Shown: positions 22,617-34,439 of the stretch, piece after piece | Numbering within the stretch: position 1 is the stretch's first letter | How the letters are laid out: the number at the start of each line of letters is the position of its first letter | Assembly: GCA_958295665.1 (NCBI GenBank) | Contig: OY282560.1 | Location: 307,191,236-307,255,235 of the forward strand | Direction of reading: 5' to 3' | Length of the DNA: 64,000 nucleotides | DNA from: Tipula vernalis | Lineage: Eukaryota; Arthropoda; Insecta; Diptera; Tipulidae | Program-made: the position numbers and the translations under genes | The notes under the pieces: model-generated | The model's database searches: none | Seen by the model: the letters and a program-made list of their open reading frames with translations, nothing else | What the model was told of the DNA's origin: nothing

Positions 22617-25600
22617 ATCTAAAAGTTAGTAACCGCTTCATTAACGAGGTTGAAACGATTCGGCAACTAAACAGTTGCTTTACTAATGCACTGACACGTA
22701 AATTTAATTTACAGAATCCCATAAATACATCGTGTTTACTTTAAAATATAAATTGAATCGCTCGAAAAGTGGTTCAATCGTCTAGAATTCATCGAATTAA
22801 CTACTGCTGATTCTGTTTAGCGACTTTGATCTTGAAGAAACTCAGGTTGGTGGTTGATATGTGCGGGACAATTCGTAAACAACTTTAGGTTCCAACTCTT
22901 ACTTTTGAGGACTAATTTCATTATAACAGAATTCGCGACGTACCTTTCTACTCCATGATTTCAGCACAAATTTCCAATCAAGAAAGATAAAAGTTTAGTT
23001 TACTCGTATTCTCATGAATCGTCATTACTTAGTAAATCGAAACTATTGTGTTGAAAATCGTTCGTAGGGTTTACCGCACCCGCCACATTCAACAAATCCA
23101 AAAGTTTAAGCGGCACTAAGGTTGTTGTTTAAATTTTGTGCTAATCAAAACTTACGAACTGGATAGAAGTCGAGCTAAAATTTCAACCAAGCTCAAACAT
23201 GTTGGCCATAATGATACATCGATGTTTCGTAGAATATTTTAATGTTCACAAATAAACTTTCTGTTTCACAAATGTTGATTTAATCTGAAAATCATTCACC
23301 CTGTTAAAAAAAATATGCGTTGCCTTTTGTCTCCAGCTTAAATTTACATAACTATATGTCACACCTTTATATGCCACCTTTGACGTTTCGTCAATCCATT
23401 AAATAAACCAAAACACTCAGAACAATGAATTCATCTATGTATATACAATAAATGCTCGTCTCGAGCCCACATAACATCTAACGACATCAACATATCTAAA
23501 GTCTGAATCAACTTATTATTCAAATCACTAAATTAGATAACACAACATAATTAAAACTGTGTTTTGTAACTGAAAATTGTGGTTTTTCATGTCCAATGTT
23601 TTATCACTCGACCATACCTCATCTCTAGCTCTTTATAGAACAGAAAACAACACAAATGGAAGAAAATTTGAATAAAAAAACGAAATATTTATTATAATTC
23701 TTATTTATTAAATTATTCAAGAAAGCATTAAACTGTGACTATAGTTGGTCAGTGGCCCTACCAGTCTCAACACGTTGATTGCCTTGTTTAATTATTCGAG
23801 ATACAAACCATATTATACCAAAAAAAAACCGAAAACTTATAAAATCGATATCGAAAAAAGTGTACTTGCTTAATTTTGAATATAACTTTTCGATAGATGG
23901 CAGTAAAATATAATTTCGAAAAAAAAAATCGAAATAAAATGTGTCTTTACTAGATAATTAATATTCCCACCGCTAGATGCTAAATTCACGTTTATAAAGC
24001 TTTTTTTTGTGTCGACGTCGCCATCTATCGTTGTATAGACGCACTTTTTTTGCTGCTTATTTTACACAAGTTTCTGTTACCACTTTCATTTAAATCTTTT
24101 GATTAACGATTTTGATTAAGAAAAAATAAAAATAAATAATTTAAAACTACATAAACTATTCTCTTGTGCGCGACGTAATAAGACAAAGAATACAACGAAG
24201 AAGAAATATACTTACATAAAAAAACAGAAACTAGTTTTTAGAATGCGCATTTAAAAAACCGATACCTAGAGACAAAGATGCGAGAGAGACTGTACCTACC
24301 TATAAAAAAAAAAAACAGAACCAATATTTTTTTAAAGACTCGAGCGCAAGTAAAATACTCGAGTCATGATTAAAAAAATGTTTGCGTTGATTACCGCATG
24401 ATGCAACGGATTACCGGACAGTTTATAGTTATTCCGTTGGATCATGTACGTAGTTCTAAAAACCGCTTTCGTAAACATTATTCGTTAGACTAAATACCTA
24501 GTTTATGTAATTATTATCGTAACAAACTAAAATAGTTTTTCATTCTTGATTTTACCTTGAAATTGAATTGAAATTATAAAATTGTTTTTTATATACAAAC
24601 GTTTGTATTTCGTATTGTTGGAGCACAATAATATAAAATCGATTCGGCTAACATGTTAACAGCCAATGCAAAAATTCTTAATTCTTAAGCTCAATCCAAT
24701 AATTATAATAAATCCTAGATGCGATTGTGTTAACAGAAATTAACAATAAAAAAATTGATGAGCATAAAAAAAACGGACGAATGTAGAAAGGGACGTTAAC
24801 AGATGGTGGTGGGTTGAATGGTTACTTAGTTCAACGGATTACAGGTGCATTATATAGATTTTTATATTTATTGTGTTCTAGTTGATTAGTTAGGTAAGAA
24901 ATTAAAACTAGTTTTAATCCGTAGCAACAAAGTGGCATACGTTGAATCCTTTCAATAAATACAAAAAAACAAACAGTTTTAGATGAAGCCAAATCGAATT
25001 TCTCGATCTAACAGAAAAGGACATTAAGGACTAATTCATAAATTCTGAATATAATCACAAGCGATTCATATCGTTAATAGTCACCACCTTTTTGATGATG
25101 GTGCATAACAATTTTGGCGCGAAAAATTTTCAGAACAAAATTTTTGTGAGTACCAGATGTAATGGAGAAAAAAGCCATTTCGATTGGGCATGCAAGTGAG
25201 AATATAACGTATGTGAAAATGATTTTGTTTGTGTTATTCGACCAATCTTGTAAATTTGAAATAATCTCAAAGAATTCACGAGTATCTTTAAAAATGTCGA
25301 CTAATTTCTTAGAAAACGTCATCTAACGTGGTGTCGTTCCGTGTTTTTGTAATTTATTTTTGTGTGAGCGAGCACCGAGGGAGAAAAATGCTCGCAGCAT
25401 TTTACATTTTTGGTGCTTTGAGTGCTCACAAGCAGAGCAGATAAAAGACCAGATTTTAGAGATTGACGGTTGTAATACAAAATTACTACGGTTACAGCAT
25501 GATAATTTGCCGTGGTGTGCATGATAATTTTCGTCGAGGCAAAGTCCAACAAATAGCGTCACGATTACTACACGTACGGGGACGTTTAGAGCGAGCTGCT

Positions 25601-26193
25601 CAATCAACAAAGTACCAAAGTGAAGCTCTTAAGGCGCTTCAAGTATGCCATGCCTTAACGGTGACTCTGGATGAAAACATTTACACAATTTGAGTGAATT
25701 TGGTGGTCAAATCGAACATACCCAGCAGAGTCACATTGAGTCAGTCTCATAAATTTTCAGACGTTGAGTAAATAATTCGGAAGCTTATGTATCGTACGAT
25801 AATATTGAGGAAAAACCGATCATAACTGGTAACACGAATCCTCAGAGCGGAATCCTTTGATATTGTCAATGACGGATTAGTTGACAAAGATTTATTAACA
25901 AGTGGAAGTTTTAAACAAAAAAGTCAAACGGATTTGCAACCTCGGGTCTTCAACCAGCCAAACAAAACTAGGAGCTAACCATTCATAAGACAGTCAATCG
26001 GTCAGAATCCTAATAGTATTGTACATGGACTCTTCCTAATCCTGAATATGAAAATAAGATAGCGATGACAAGTTATACTCCGACACCAACCTCCAATTCG
26101 CATCCGTACGGACATACCTGCCAATCGCACTGACATAACCACGAAGGTCTACGGGCAATTCTAGGAACCAGAGTCACGGAGCTGTAAGAGTTC
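22617..26193. other. Long noncoding stretch
   Basis: About 3.6 kb, AT-rich, with no gene I can support. An 11-bp perfect inverted pair (CGATAGATGGC at 23891-23901 and its complement at 24020-24030) flanks a 118-bp interior and may be a small repeat element. The 82-codon minus frame at 25074-25322 has hydrophobic stretches but matches nothing I can name. The last 150 bases may be the 5' UTR of the R1-type element. Confidence 0.5.
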
Positions 26194-27570
26194 ATGAAAC
26201 CGAGGAACACCATTCGTGGTGAGGTTAAGAAACTGGTTAGTGATATTCGGGCATTACTTGAATCACTAAAATATCTCAGGTGTGTCAAACCTCACCTATT
26301 TGAATGGAGGTTGGCAAGCAGGATCACAAGAGCTCGGAAGATAACGGAGGCAGGAAGTAGTAAGTGGAGCCTTTCAATGTCAAAAAAAATGAAGGGAACC
26401 CTGGGAAAAAGAACTGGGTACCGAAAAAATCAGCACAACCAGTTCAAATCATATGAACACTCACTCGAGGTTGAAAAACTTAATGACGAGAACCAGATAA
26501 CGCAGACAATTGCAAACTTGGCTAAGCAGATAACAATATGCTGTGAGACCCAGACCACACCAACCATCTTAAACCCGAGAAACAAACGGAAGGATATCGT
26601 TCCGCTGGATAGGGAAGCGGAAATGGCATCGAAAAGCAAAAGGAAAAGGTCGAATGAACAAAATTCGCCTATTGAATACGCCCAAAAAAAAAGGGAAACA
26701 GAAAACTGGCGGAACCCCAGTTCTAGAAGCTAAAGGTTCGAATGAAAACCCAGTCGAACTTAGTGAGCCTAACAATGAAGCGGGCCCCGACTGGCAGGTG
26801 GTGAGCAAGAAACAAAGGAAAAAACGTGGGAGGATTCCGCGTCCACGTCCTGATGCCATCAAAATAACGAAGAATGGATCCCTCACATATGCTGAGATGC
26901 TCAAGAAAATTAAAAAGGATTCAAATTTGAACGACCTCTCTGATAAGGTAACTCGCATACGTAGGACAGAAAAGGGCGATCTCCTATTTGAGTTTGGGGA
27001 AGATATACACCCAAAGGAACTTGGACTCCAATCTGCATTAGAAAATTCTCTTGGTGCAGATGCAAAAATCCAAACGCTAACGCAGGTTGATGAGGTTAGG
27101 CTCGAAGTTAAAGACATTGACGAGGCCACATCAAAGGCAAACGTACATAAGGCGATTATAACTAAGTTTGCGGTGGCGAAAGACTTAGCGATAGACTGTA
27201 TCAAGTCATTGAGAGCTGGCTATAGAGGCACTCAAACGGCAGTGATGGCTGTACCAAGTCGATAGCCAAAACGATGACTGCTGAAGGCAAGGTACGTGTT
27301 GGGTGGGTGATCTGCCGAATCCGCGAAAAAAAATTGCCCTTAAAGTGCTTGCAGTACGGACATATAGCCAAATCTTGTACATGTGACGTGAATCGCACTG
27401 GCCTCTGCTACAAGTGCGGACGAAATGGTCATGTATTTAAAGAATTCAAGGAAAAAGCAAGATGATGCTTTGCAAGAACAGAAAGAACCATAACCATATA
27501 GCAGGGAGTGGTCGGTGCATGTTAAAGCACGCCGGCTATGAAGTTCATCCAGCTCAACCTAACCCATTGT
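26194..27570 (+). CDS. R1-type ORF1 (gag-like nucleic-acid-binding protein), frameshifted
   Basis: The N-terminal part is basic and Lys/Arg-rich (26194-26733). After a frame change near 26690 the conserved R1 gag core follows (RPDAIKITKNGSLTYAEMLK, KGDLLFEF). After another near 27262 come the zinc knuckles: the first (KCLQYGHIAKSC) lacks its leading Cys and the second (CYKCGRNGHVFKEF) lacks its final Cys. In the family this protein packages the element RNA. The frame ends at the TGA at 27568, overlapping ORF2 by about 30 bases. Confidence 0.75.
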
Positions 27571-30500
27571 GAGGTTGCACAGGACGTGCTAGTCCAAACA
27601 GTGCATGAAGCCAGAGTTGATATCGCCATCTTGTGCGAACAGTACAAAAATATGGATAGGTGTAATTGGGCCACCGATCCAACCGGCAAAGCCGCCATAT
27701 GGTCCTGTGGCAGACGGACCATACAGGAGAGGGCTAATAACCCTGACGCAGGATTTGTGCGAGTGAAAGTTGACGGTTTGCATATCTACAGTTGTTATGC
27801 ACCACCTAATATCACAATTGAAGAGTTTGAGTATTTCCTGGACCACTTGACTGCTGATGCACTTCTACGAAACCCTGTTATCATTGCTGGTGACTTCAAC
27901 GCTTGGGCAACTGAATGGGGAAGTAGAGATACAAATAGAAGAGGGGTGGCACTACTCGTAGCATTTTCTTCAATAGATGTTGTGCTGCTCAATGCTGGTG
28001 ACACACCAACTTTTCGTAAAGGTGGTGCCTCCTTTGTGATTGATTTGACGTTCGGTAGCAGCTGCTTGATGCGAATGTTGACTAAATGGGAAGTCAGCGA
28101 ACATTACACGCACAGCGACCACCAAGCCATATTTTTTGAAATAAAACTTCTAAGGGAAGATGGACGTATAAAACATACAAGGAAACCGGTGGGTTGGAGG
28201 GCAAGTACGTTTGAGGAAGACCTATCTACGCTATTCCTGGACGATCCGAACCTCTTGGGGACTGCTAACGCGAAAGCGGCGAAGATGATGAATACGATCA
28301 CCAACGCCTGTAATGCAATCATGGTAAAACGATTTCTAGATGGTCGTCGTCCACCAGCATACTGGTGGACTGAGCAGAGAGCAAAATTGCGCCAGATGTG
28401 CCATCATGCAAGCAGAAAATACCAACGTGCCTGGGGTATGGATTCCTATCCTAGCCTGCACGGAACATACTTGGATGCTCGAAACCAATTTAAGCAGGCA
28501 ATTAAGGCGAGTAAGCATCAATGCTGGAAAGAGCTATGCAGTGAAGTGGATCGTGACCCATGGGAGGGACCCTACAAAATCGTCATGAACAGGCTCGGAA
28601 ATTCCACTGCATCGCCTCCCACCTGTCCAGTGACACTAAACAGAATTGTTACCGCTTTATTCCCGCAGCAAACTGATGTGATCCCTGCCATCGGTGTAGT
28701 ACCTGGCCCAGAGGAAGTTCCCTCGGTATCCAGAGAAGAGCTCGCCAGTGCGTGCCAACGATTTGGGAATCAAAAATCCCCTGAACCTGACAATATTCCA
28801 AATATTGCATTAAAGGCTGCCATGCGAGCAAGGGGGGGGGGGATTGAAGGAGGGGGTATTGCCGGAACACTGGAAGAGACAGCGTCTAGTATTGTTGCCA
28901 AAGGGAAAGAACCCTCCAGGAGAGCCATCCTCCTACCGACCACTGTGCATGCTGGATACGGCTGGCAAAGTACTCGAGCGCATAATCTACAATCGATTGG
29001 AGAAAGCATAACCGACGCCATTCGACACGTCGTTGAAATCGCCAAGGAAGCTACAGGCGGCAGAAGATGGAAGGGCGGCTCTAAAAAATACTGCGCCGTG
29101 GTCACCCTGGACGTCAAGAATGCATTCAACTCGGCCAAATGAAGCCATATTCTGAATGCTCTACATGTATTGCAAGTACCAGTATACATAAGGAGGATCA
29201 TTATAGACTATTTCCGCAATAGAGTGCTGATATATGATACAGATGACGGTATCATGGAATACAACGTTACGGGTGGAGTACCTGAAGGATCAGTACTAGG
29301 TCCCTTACTTTGGAACATTATGTACGATGGCGTTCTGAAGCTCAGCGTACCTGATGAGGCCGAAATTGTGGGTTACGCGGACGACGTTGCTTTAATCGTG
29401 GTAGCAAAGACTATAGAGGAAATAATGGAGATTTGCAGGTTGACCATTGTAATTATCAAAAGGTGGTTGATATCATTCGGACTCAAACTAGCTGACCATA
29501 AAACCGAAACAGTCTTAATTACCAGTAGGAAGGTAAGAGAAATTGTAAATATTGATGTTGGCGGAATCTTAATACCCTCGCAGCCTTCATTGCGATATCT
29601 GGGTGTCGAAATTGATGCGCGCTTAAACTTTAAGGAGCACCTAATGATAGTGAGCAGAAAGGCTGAAAAAGTAGCTGCAGCCCTCCCCCGCGTTAAGCCC
29701 AACACTGGCGGGTCAAGACAGTGTCGTAGGATGCTGGTGGCAAATGTTGTAGCCTCCATCATCCTCTATGGATCATCGAATGATGCGATAGACTTTGGGA
29801 CATATAGACAAAAGTTACTATCGGTGTACCGCCTTGGTGCCTTAAGGGTAATATGTGGTTTCCGCACAGTATCCGATGACGCGACACTTGTTATTGCGGG
29901 GATGATCCCAATTGATCTACTTGCAAAGGAGAGGAAGAAATGGTACCTACATCGTGAACAACCAGGGAGCAGAGCATCAGAACGCATTACAACTCTGACA
30001 GAATGGCAAAGACGGTGGGATAGACCGGAAAAGGGTAGGTGGACTTGCCGTCTCATACCATCCATCTAAAAGTGGATAAATAGGCGCAATGGCGAACTTA
30101 ACTACTACCTGACGCAGTTCTTAAGTGGGCATGGTTGTTTTGGGGCATACCTTTACAGATTTAAGCATACCGACACTCCAGAGTGTCCGGCCTGCAAAGG
30201 ATCACAAGAGGATGTGGAACACGTTTTTTTTTCAATGTTCGCGGTTTGAGACAACCCGAAGTGAACTGTCGGATATCCTTGGGCAGCGCTCAACACCTAT
30301 CCGAACTAATGCTTGTTTCTGAAGAAACATGGAATGCTGTAAGCCACACTTCGGCGGTGGTACTGAAGGAGCTGAGACGCCCAGAGCTTGCAAGAGCAGG
30401 ACAACGAACAACAAATCGTGATTATATAGCGGTGGTTGCAATCTATGGTCGAGATGCTGTGGAGAATAGAGTCACCTCCATGCGAAGTAATATCTAACGA
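27538..30500 (+). CDS. R1-type ORF2: endonuclease, reverse transcriptase, C-terminal zinc finger
   Basis: MKFIQLNLTHCEVAQD is a typical R1-clade start. The apurinic-type endonuclease has LCEQYKN, IIAGDFNAWATEWGS and YTHSDHQAIF. The reverse transcriptase follows: QKSPEPDNIPN, LDVKNAFNSAK (motif A, about 29107), GGVPEGSVLGPLLWNIMYDG and GYADDVALIV (YADD intact, about 29371). The frame is lost in a G-run at 28831-28841 and regained near 29000. About 20 residues including the GFR motif are missing at about 29000. A stop at 29140 and one at 30067 interrupt it. The C-terminal finger CPACKGSQEDVEHVFFQC lies at about 30190-30240. Confidence 0.85.
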
Positions 30501-30644
30501 TAGTTCCGCATGGAGGATGGATAAACGGGTGTGAGGTTTTTAGATGGTATAAATCCATCACTGTTGCTGAGATGTTTGCCACCATCAAAGCTTCGTCTTG
30601 TTGAAGATTTTCCTCATTTTACCCTTCCAAAAAAAAAAAAAAAA

Positions 30645-31105
30645 GTTCAAATCATATGGAAAGAAGGCTCTAAAAGAGACGTCGGCTACGAATGAAGCAG
30701 CTTCGCCCGGATGCATTGTTAATCAAGAAGAGTGGGGAAATTGAATTCGCCGATCTGCTGCGGATAGTAAAAGCAGATCCGATGTTGAATAGTTTTGGTG
30801 AGGTGTCGAACATAAGCCAAACTTTAAATGGAAACCTTTTGCTGGAGCTGCAAAGTTCGAGAGATCACTCATAAACCTCAATATTCCGAAATCAGCTAGA
30901 AATAGCAATTGTGCGAGATACTGTTAAAACTTTGATCTAATCATTGTTGATGATCCAGGATATCTATGGGGTTACCACTCCCCAGGAAGTTAGTGGAGCT
31001 CTGGAGGCACAGTTTGAAGGAGTAAAAGGGGCTTGTACTGTTAAATCACTTATCAACAGTTTACCGAGGAACGTAGGCTGCAGAAGAAACGAAAGTTCAA
31101 ATAAG
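30645..31105 (+). pseudogene. Second R1-type ORF1 fragment
   Basis: RPDALLIKKSGEIEFADLLR (about 30707) aligns with the RPDAIKITKNG segment of the neighbouring ORF1, followed by NGNLLLEL and, in another frame, VTTPQEVSGALEAQFEG. It starts immediately after the poly(A) of the R1 element, so it is either an older element into which that one inserted or an adjacent insertion. It is a different subfamily, clearly diverged. Confidence 0.6.
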
Positions 31106-31460
31106 TAGTAAAGTAAAGTAGTTGAAATAAACCTTAATAAATGTGAGGCTGCTCAGTATTTGTTATAGCAATAAGTAAAGAAAGTTGAAACAGACATTCG
31201 CCAGCTGCACCGACTGTAAGAAGTGAGGTAATAAATGTAATGAATTTACAAAGTGGAAGACAAAGAAAGCCAATGAACAAGTAACGTAATCCGTTGTTAA
31301 TTTTTGGCACATGTTCAAGCGAATGAATCGTTGATTCTGAGGCAGCATTCCAAATCATCAAAACATATCCGTCAAATTCCACGGTTCACTTACCAAAAAT
31401 GTGCCAAATGTGTAAGGGCGTTATCGTGCATTTTTTAACAAAGATGGAAAAGAAAAATAT
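31106..31460. other. Noncoding
   Basis: Short minus-strand frames only; nothing recognised. Confidence 0.5.
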
Positions 31461-32235
31461 AAATGGCTGAAACCTCACGAGATGATCAGATCTTCGGTCC
31501 TGAAAATTAACTTAAATTTCAAATCAATCCCTCATCTCTTAACAGAATCATCAGCTCAACCTATACCTCAATTTACAACTCAAAATGTAATGGAAACGCA
31601 ATCCTCTACTTAATAATTCAACCACAAAGCAATTTTCAAATCAAGCCTTAACCTAACCCCCAAATAATTCCCTAATCGAACCCCTTACTAAATCTCAACA
31701 CAAGCTAACACAACCCCAACTCAACTTCAACTGAACTTAGCTCCAACCAAATCTCAACGCCCTATTCAAATTCACATTTAATGGCCATTTAATCCCGAAA
31801 TCAACTCAAATTAACTCAATCTAACCTCCCACTCAACTCTCAATTCGACCCAAAATTAATCCCTAACCGAACCCCTTACTCAAATCCAACCCAACTTCAA
31901 CTCAAACCATATTCCACACTAACTCGATCTCAACTCTACCATCAATCCAACTTGAAACTTAACCATAACTCAACCTTCAACTCAATTTTCAACTCAGAAC
32001 AAGTCAAGCTAACCTTCAACTCAATTTTCAACTCAGAACAAGTCAAGCTAACTTTCAACTCAAATCTCAACTCAACCCCCAAATAAATCCACAACTGAAT
32101 GGCTGAATGAACCACCACTCAACCCTAACCCAAACCTATTCAGCCCTAAAACTCAACCGGCAAACCAATGCCTTGCTCACTAAACACTAACTCCACCCTA
32201 ATTCAACCCTAACTCAATCCGCAAATTTTAACACA
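31461..32235 (+). repeat. Mosaic minisatellite element copy C (head plus array)
   Basis: The head at 31461-31499 differs from copy A at a few bases. The CAACTCAA array runs to about 32230 and includes a recent local duplication: AACCTTCAACTCAATTTTCA, continuing CTCAGAACAAGTCAAGC, occurs at about 31971 and again at about 32012. No tail. Confidence 0.8.
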
Positions 32236-32264
32236 TCAGGCAACTGGCCTCCACGGCTTTGCTG

Positions 32265-33000
32265 GCACGTATGCACTCTTTTGTCGAAATTTTCCATGAT
32301 CATTCTCCATAAATGTGGCTGAATTTCGTTGATGCAGCGTTTAATTTCCTCCTGAAACGCACGGGTGGTTGTGGGCTTGTTGACATAGACCTTTCACTTC
32401 AAATAACCCGATAAAAAGATATCTAATAGTGTTAAATCATACGATGGGGGAGCCAATTCTGATCACCGAGACGAGAGAGTACACGACCAGGAAATGTATC
32501 ATGCAGTAATTGAATTATTTCACGGGCTATGTGGCATGTGACACCGTCTTGTTGAAACCATATATTGGCCACATATCATGTCGCAATATCGAGCACCAGC
32601 AACAGTCACTCTTGGACCAGCGCCATTTTCAAAAAAGTATGGTCGAATGATGCCGCCAGCCCAAAATCCGCACCAAATAGTGACACGTTGTGGATGCATT
32701 TGTTTTTCCATAATCACACGTGGGTTTTCCGAACCGCAAACACGGCAATTTTGGCGATTAACAAGACCCTCAAGGTGAAAATGTGCTTCATCGCTTAGGA
32801 TGATTTTGCTCGAAAAATCAGCTTCCACTTGTTGATGTTCAATAATCCATTCAACGAACTCTCTTCGCTGTGCATGGTCATTAGGATTCAGTTGTTGTGT
32901 TAATTGAATTTTGTAAGGATGGAGGCACAGATCTTTCATAACCGAACTTTTGTTTTGAATTTGGAGTTTTAAAGGAATCTACTACATTTTGTGTACGAGA
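32265..33000 (-). pseudogene. Tc1/mariner-superfamily transposase relic (IS630-like)
   Basis: On the minus strand: HPYKIQLTQQLNPNDHAQRR, KIILSDEAHFHLEGLVN (first catalytic Asp), RVTIWCGFWAGGIIRPYFFE, then in a second frame WFQQDGVTCH (second Asp) and LLDIFLSGYLK (third acidic position). This is a common insect transposase family. The N-terminal DNA-binding part is absent and at least two frameshifts are present. No terminal repeats were found; the 3' side abuts the mosaic minisatellite copy C. Confidence 0.8.
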
Positions 33001-33049
33001 ATGCCGTTTTCATGTAAAATTGTGTAGCATTCTTGCGAATTGGCATAAT

Positions 33050-34165
33050 TGTCAATAGATAATTATGTGTTCGGGAATAGGCCCCGCAAGATCACCGTTT
33101 TCCGAGACGTCAAGTTCATAAACCATGCGACAAAATACAACCTACCGGAAAGGCAACGTGGTCAATCAACGTAGTTTTGCTGCTGAGACGGCCAAGAGTT
33201 GTATTCCAAAAGGAATTTAAGAATCGTCGGATCGAAGACATGAACATTGTCGTCAACGGCGTACGAAGCTGTCTTCTATATTCAAAAGGATTACTGGATT
33301 GCCTAATGGTCTGATGCAGAGATACTCACTGAAATAGACTTATTGCCACAAGGCTTAAATCAAAACTTCGGAATTATTTCGGATATTTTGAATTTTTCTT
33401 TCCATTTCAGCGACCCGGAAAATGGTGGTTTATCATTTTTTATCAGCGCCAGCTACCGACCTTTTTCGCTGATGGAGGCACAGAAAAGGTATTTCTGCTG
33501 AAGAAAGTTTTCATGGCTTGAAACAATCAGCAGGCATATGGAATGAAAAATTGAACGAAAAAGGCAAAGTTTACAGCTGATTAGACACATGCCACAGGCA
33601 ACATGGCTTCTTATTATTCGTGTTAATGACATATTGGTTTGGTTCAAACTATTATTATCGATAAAAGTGATAAATCCTACACAATTCGATTGGAGTGAAG
33701 AAATTGAATAGGTACCTCAAAGGAACACCGAAACTATGCCTGATATAAAAGGTGGTGTGGGAGTGAGCGAAGAACTGTTCAGATATGCTTGTGTGAATTG
33801 GGCAGAATTGTCTTTGTCTTCGATCTGAGGTTGAGTTTATGGCACTTTCTTCAGTTTATAATGCGTATTTTATTTGATCTCAGTTGGCAAGGAATTCAAA
33901 TTTTCAATCAACAAAAAACCTAGCGGAAAAGTAAAGCGGGATCAAAATGATAAACAACGAGAACTTGGACAACCGTTCGAACTCCAATCGACACCAAAAC
34001 TCATTTCGTGAAGGAGAATGTCGGCAAGAATCTCGTGAAAAGTGAATATTATAGTTTATGGACATATTTACAAAGCGTCTTGCCAAGGTGAAATTTTAGA
34101 GATAAACAGGATGCCATTAAGAGCAACAAACACTTTCAAATATGTTGGAAAAATAAATATTGACG
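33050..34165 (+). pseudogene. Copia-type LTR retrotransposon pol relic
   Basis: Ordered copia Pol landmarks in shifting frames: KITVFRDVKF (about 33090), KVFLLKKVFHGLKQSAGIWN (about 33489), VNDILVW in place of YVDDILI (about 33625), RYLKGTPKLCL (about 33710), LRSEVEFMALSS as the RNase H motif (about 33820), DTKTHFVKENV (about 33990) and DIFTKRLAKVKF (about 34060). The changes and internal deletions make it inactive. No LTRs, primer-binding site or gag were found. Confidence 0.75.
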
Positions 34166-34439
34166 GTTATTAACAACTCTAAAAATCCTTCAATGAGAAC
34201 GTCGTAATTTCGGAATTTTTGCCTCGCCATACTTTACCGAAATGAGATCCAGGTATATACCAGCCCTAAAGCATCAGGAGGAAAATTTCTTATTTTAGTT
34301 AGATCAGGAAATCTGCAGAAATCCTCCCGGTACGTGTACAACTAACTCATAAATGCGGAAACACAAATCTTAGAACTGTTTGGTTTCAATAGAATTCCCT
34401 TGTTACAGGTTATATGTTGAATTAAAATAAACTAGCATC
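34166..34439. other. Noncoding spacer
   Basis: No coding signal recognised between the copia relic and the next LINE. Confidence 0.4.

Larger units (their letters stand above)
26194..30644 (+). mobile_element. R1-clade non-LTR retrotransposon, nearly full length
   Basis: Two overlapping ORFs and a 16-base poly(A) at 30629-30644. ORF1 (gag) spans about 26194-27570 and ORF2 about 27538-30500. The ORF1 TGA at 27568-27570 overlaps the ORF2 start, the usual R1-clade arrangement. No 28S rDNA sequence flanks it, so it is not in the classic R1 target. Damage is limited to homopolymer frame changes, one in-frame stop near 30067 and one internal deletion in the reverse transcriptase. Confidence 0.85.

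Noticed and set aside
25074..25322. Minus-strand frame considered as a chemoreceptor fragment
   Set aside because: Hydrophobic stretches only; no family motif or neighbouring exons.
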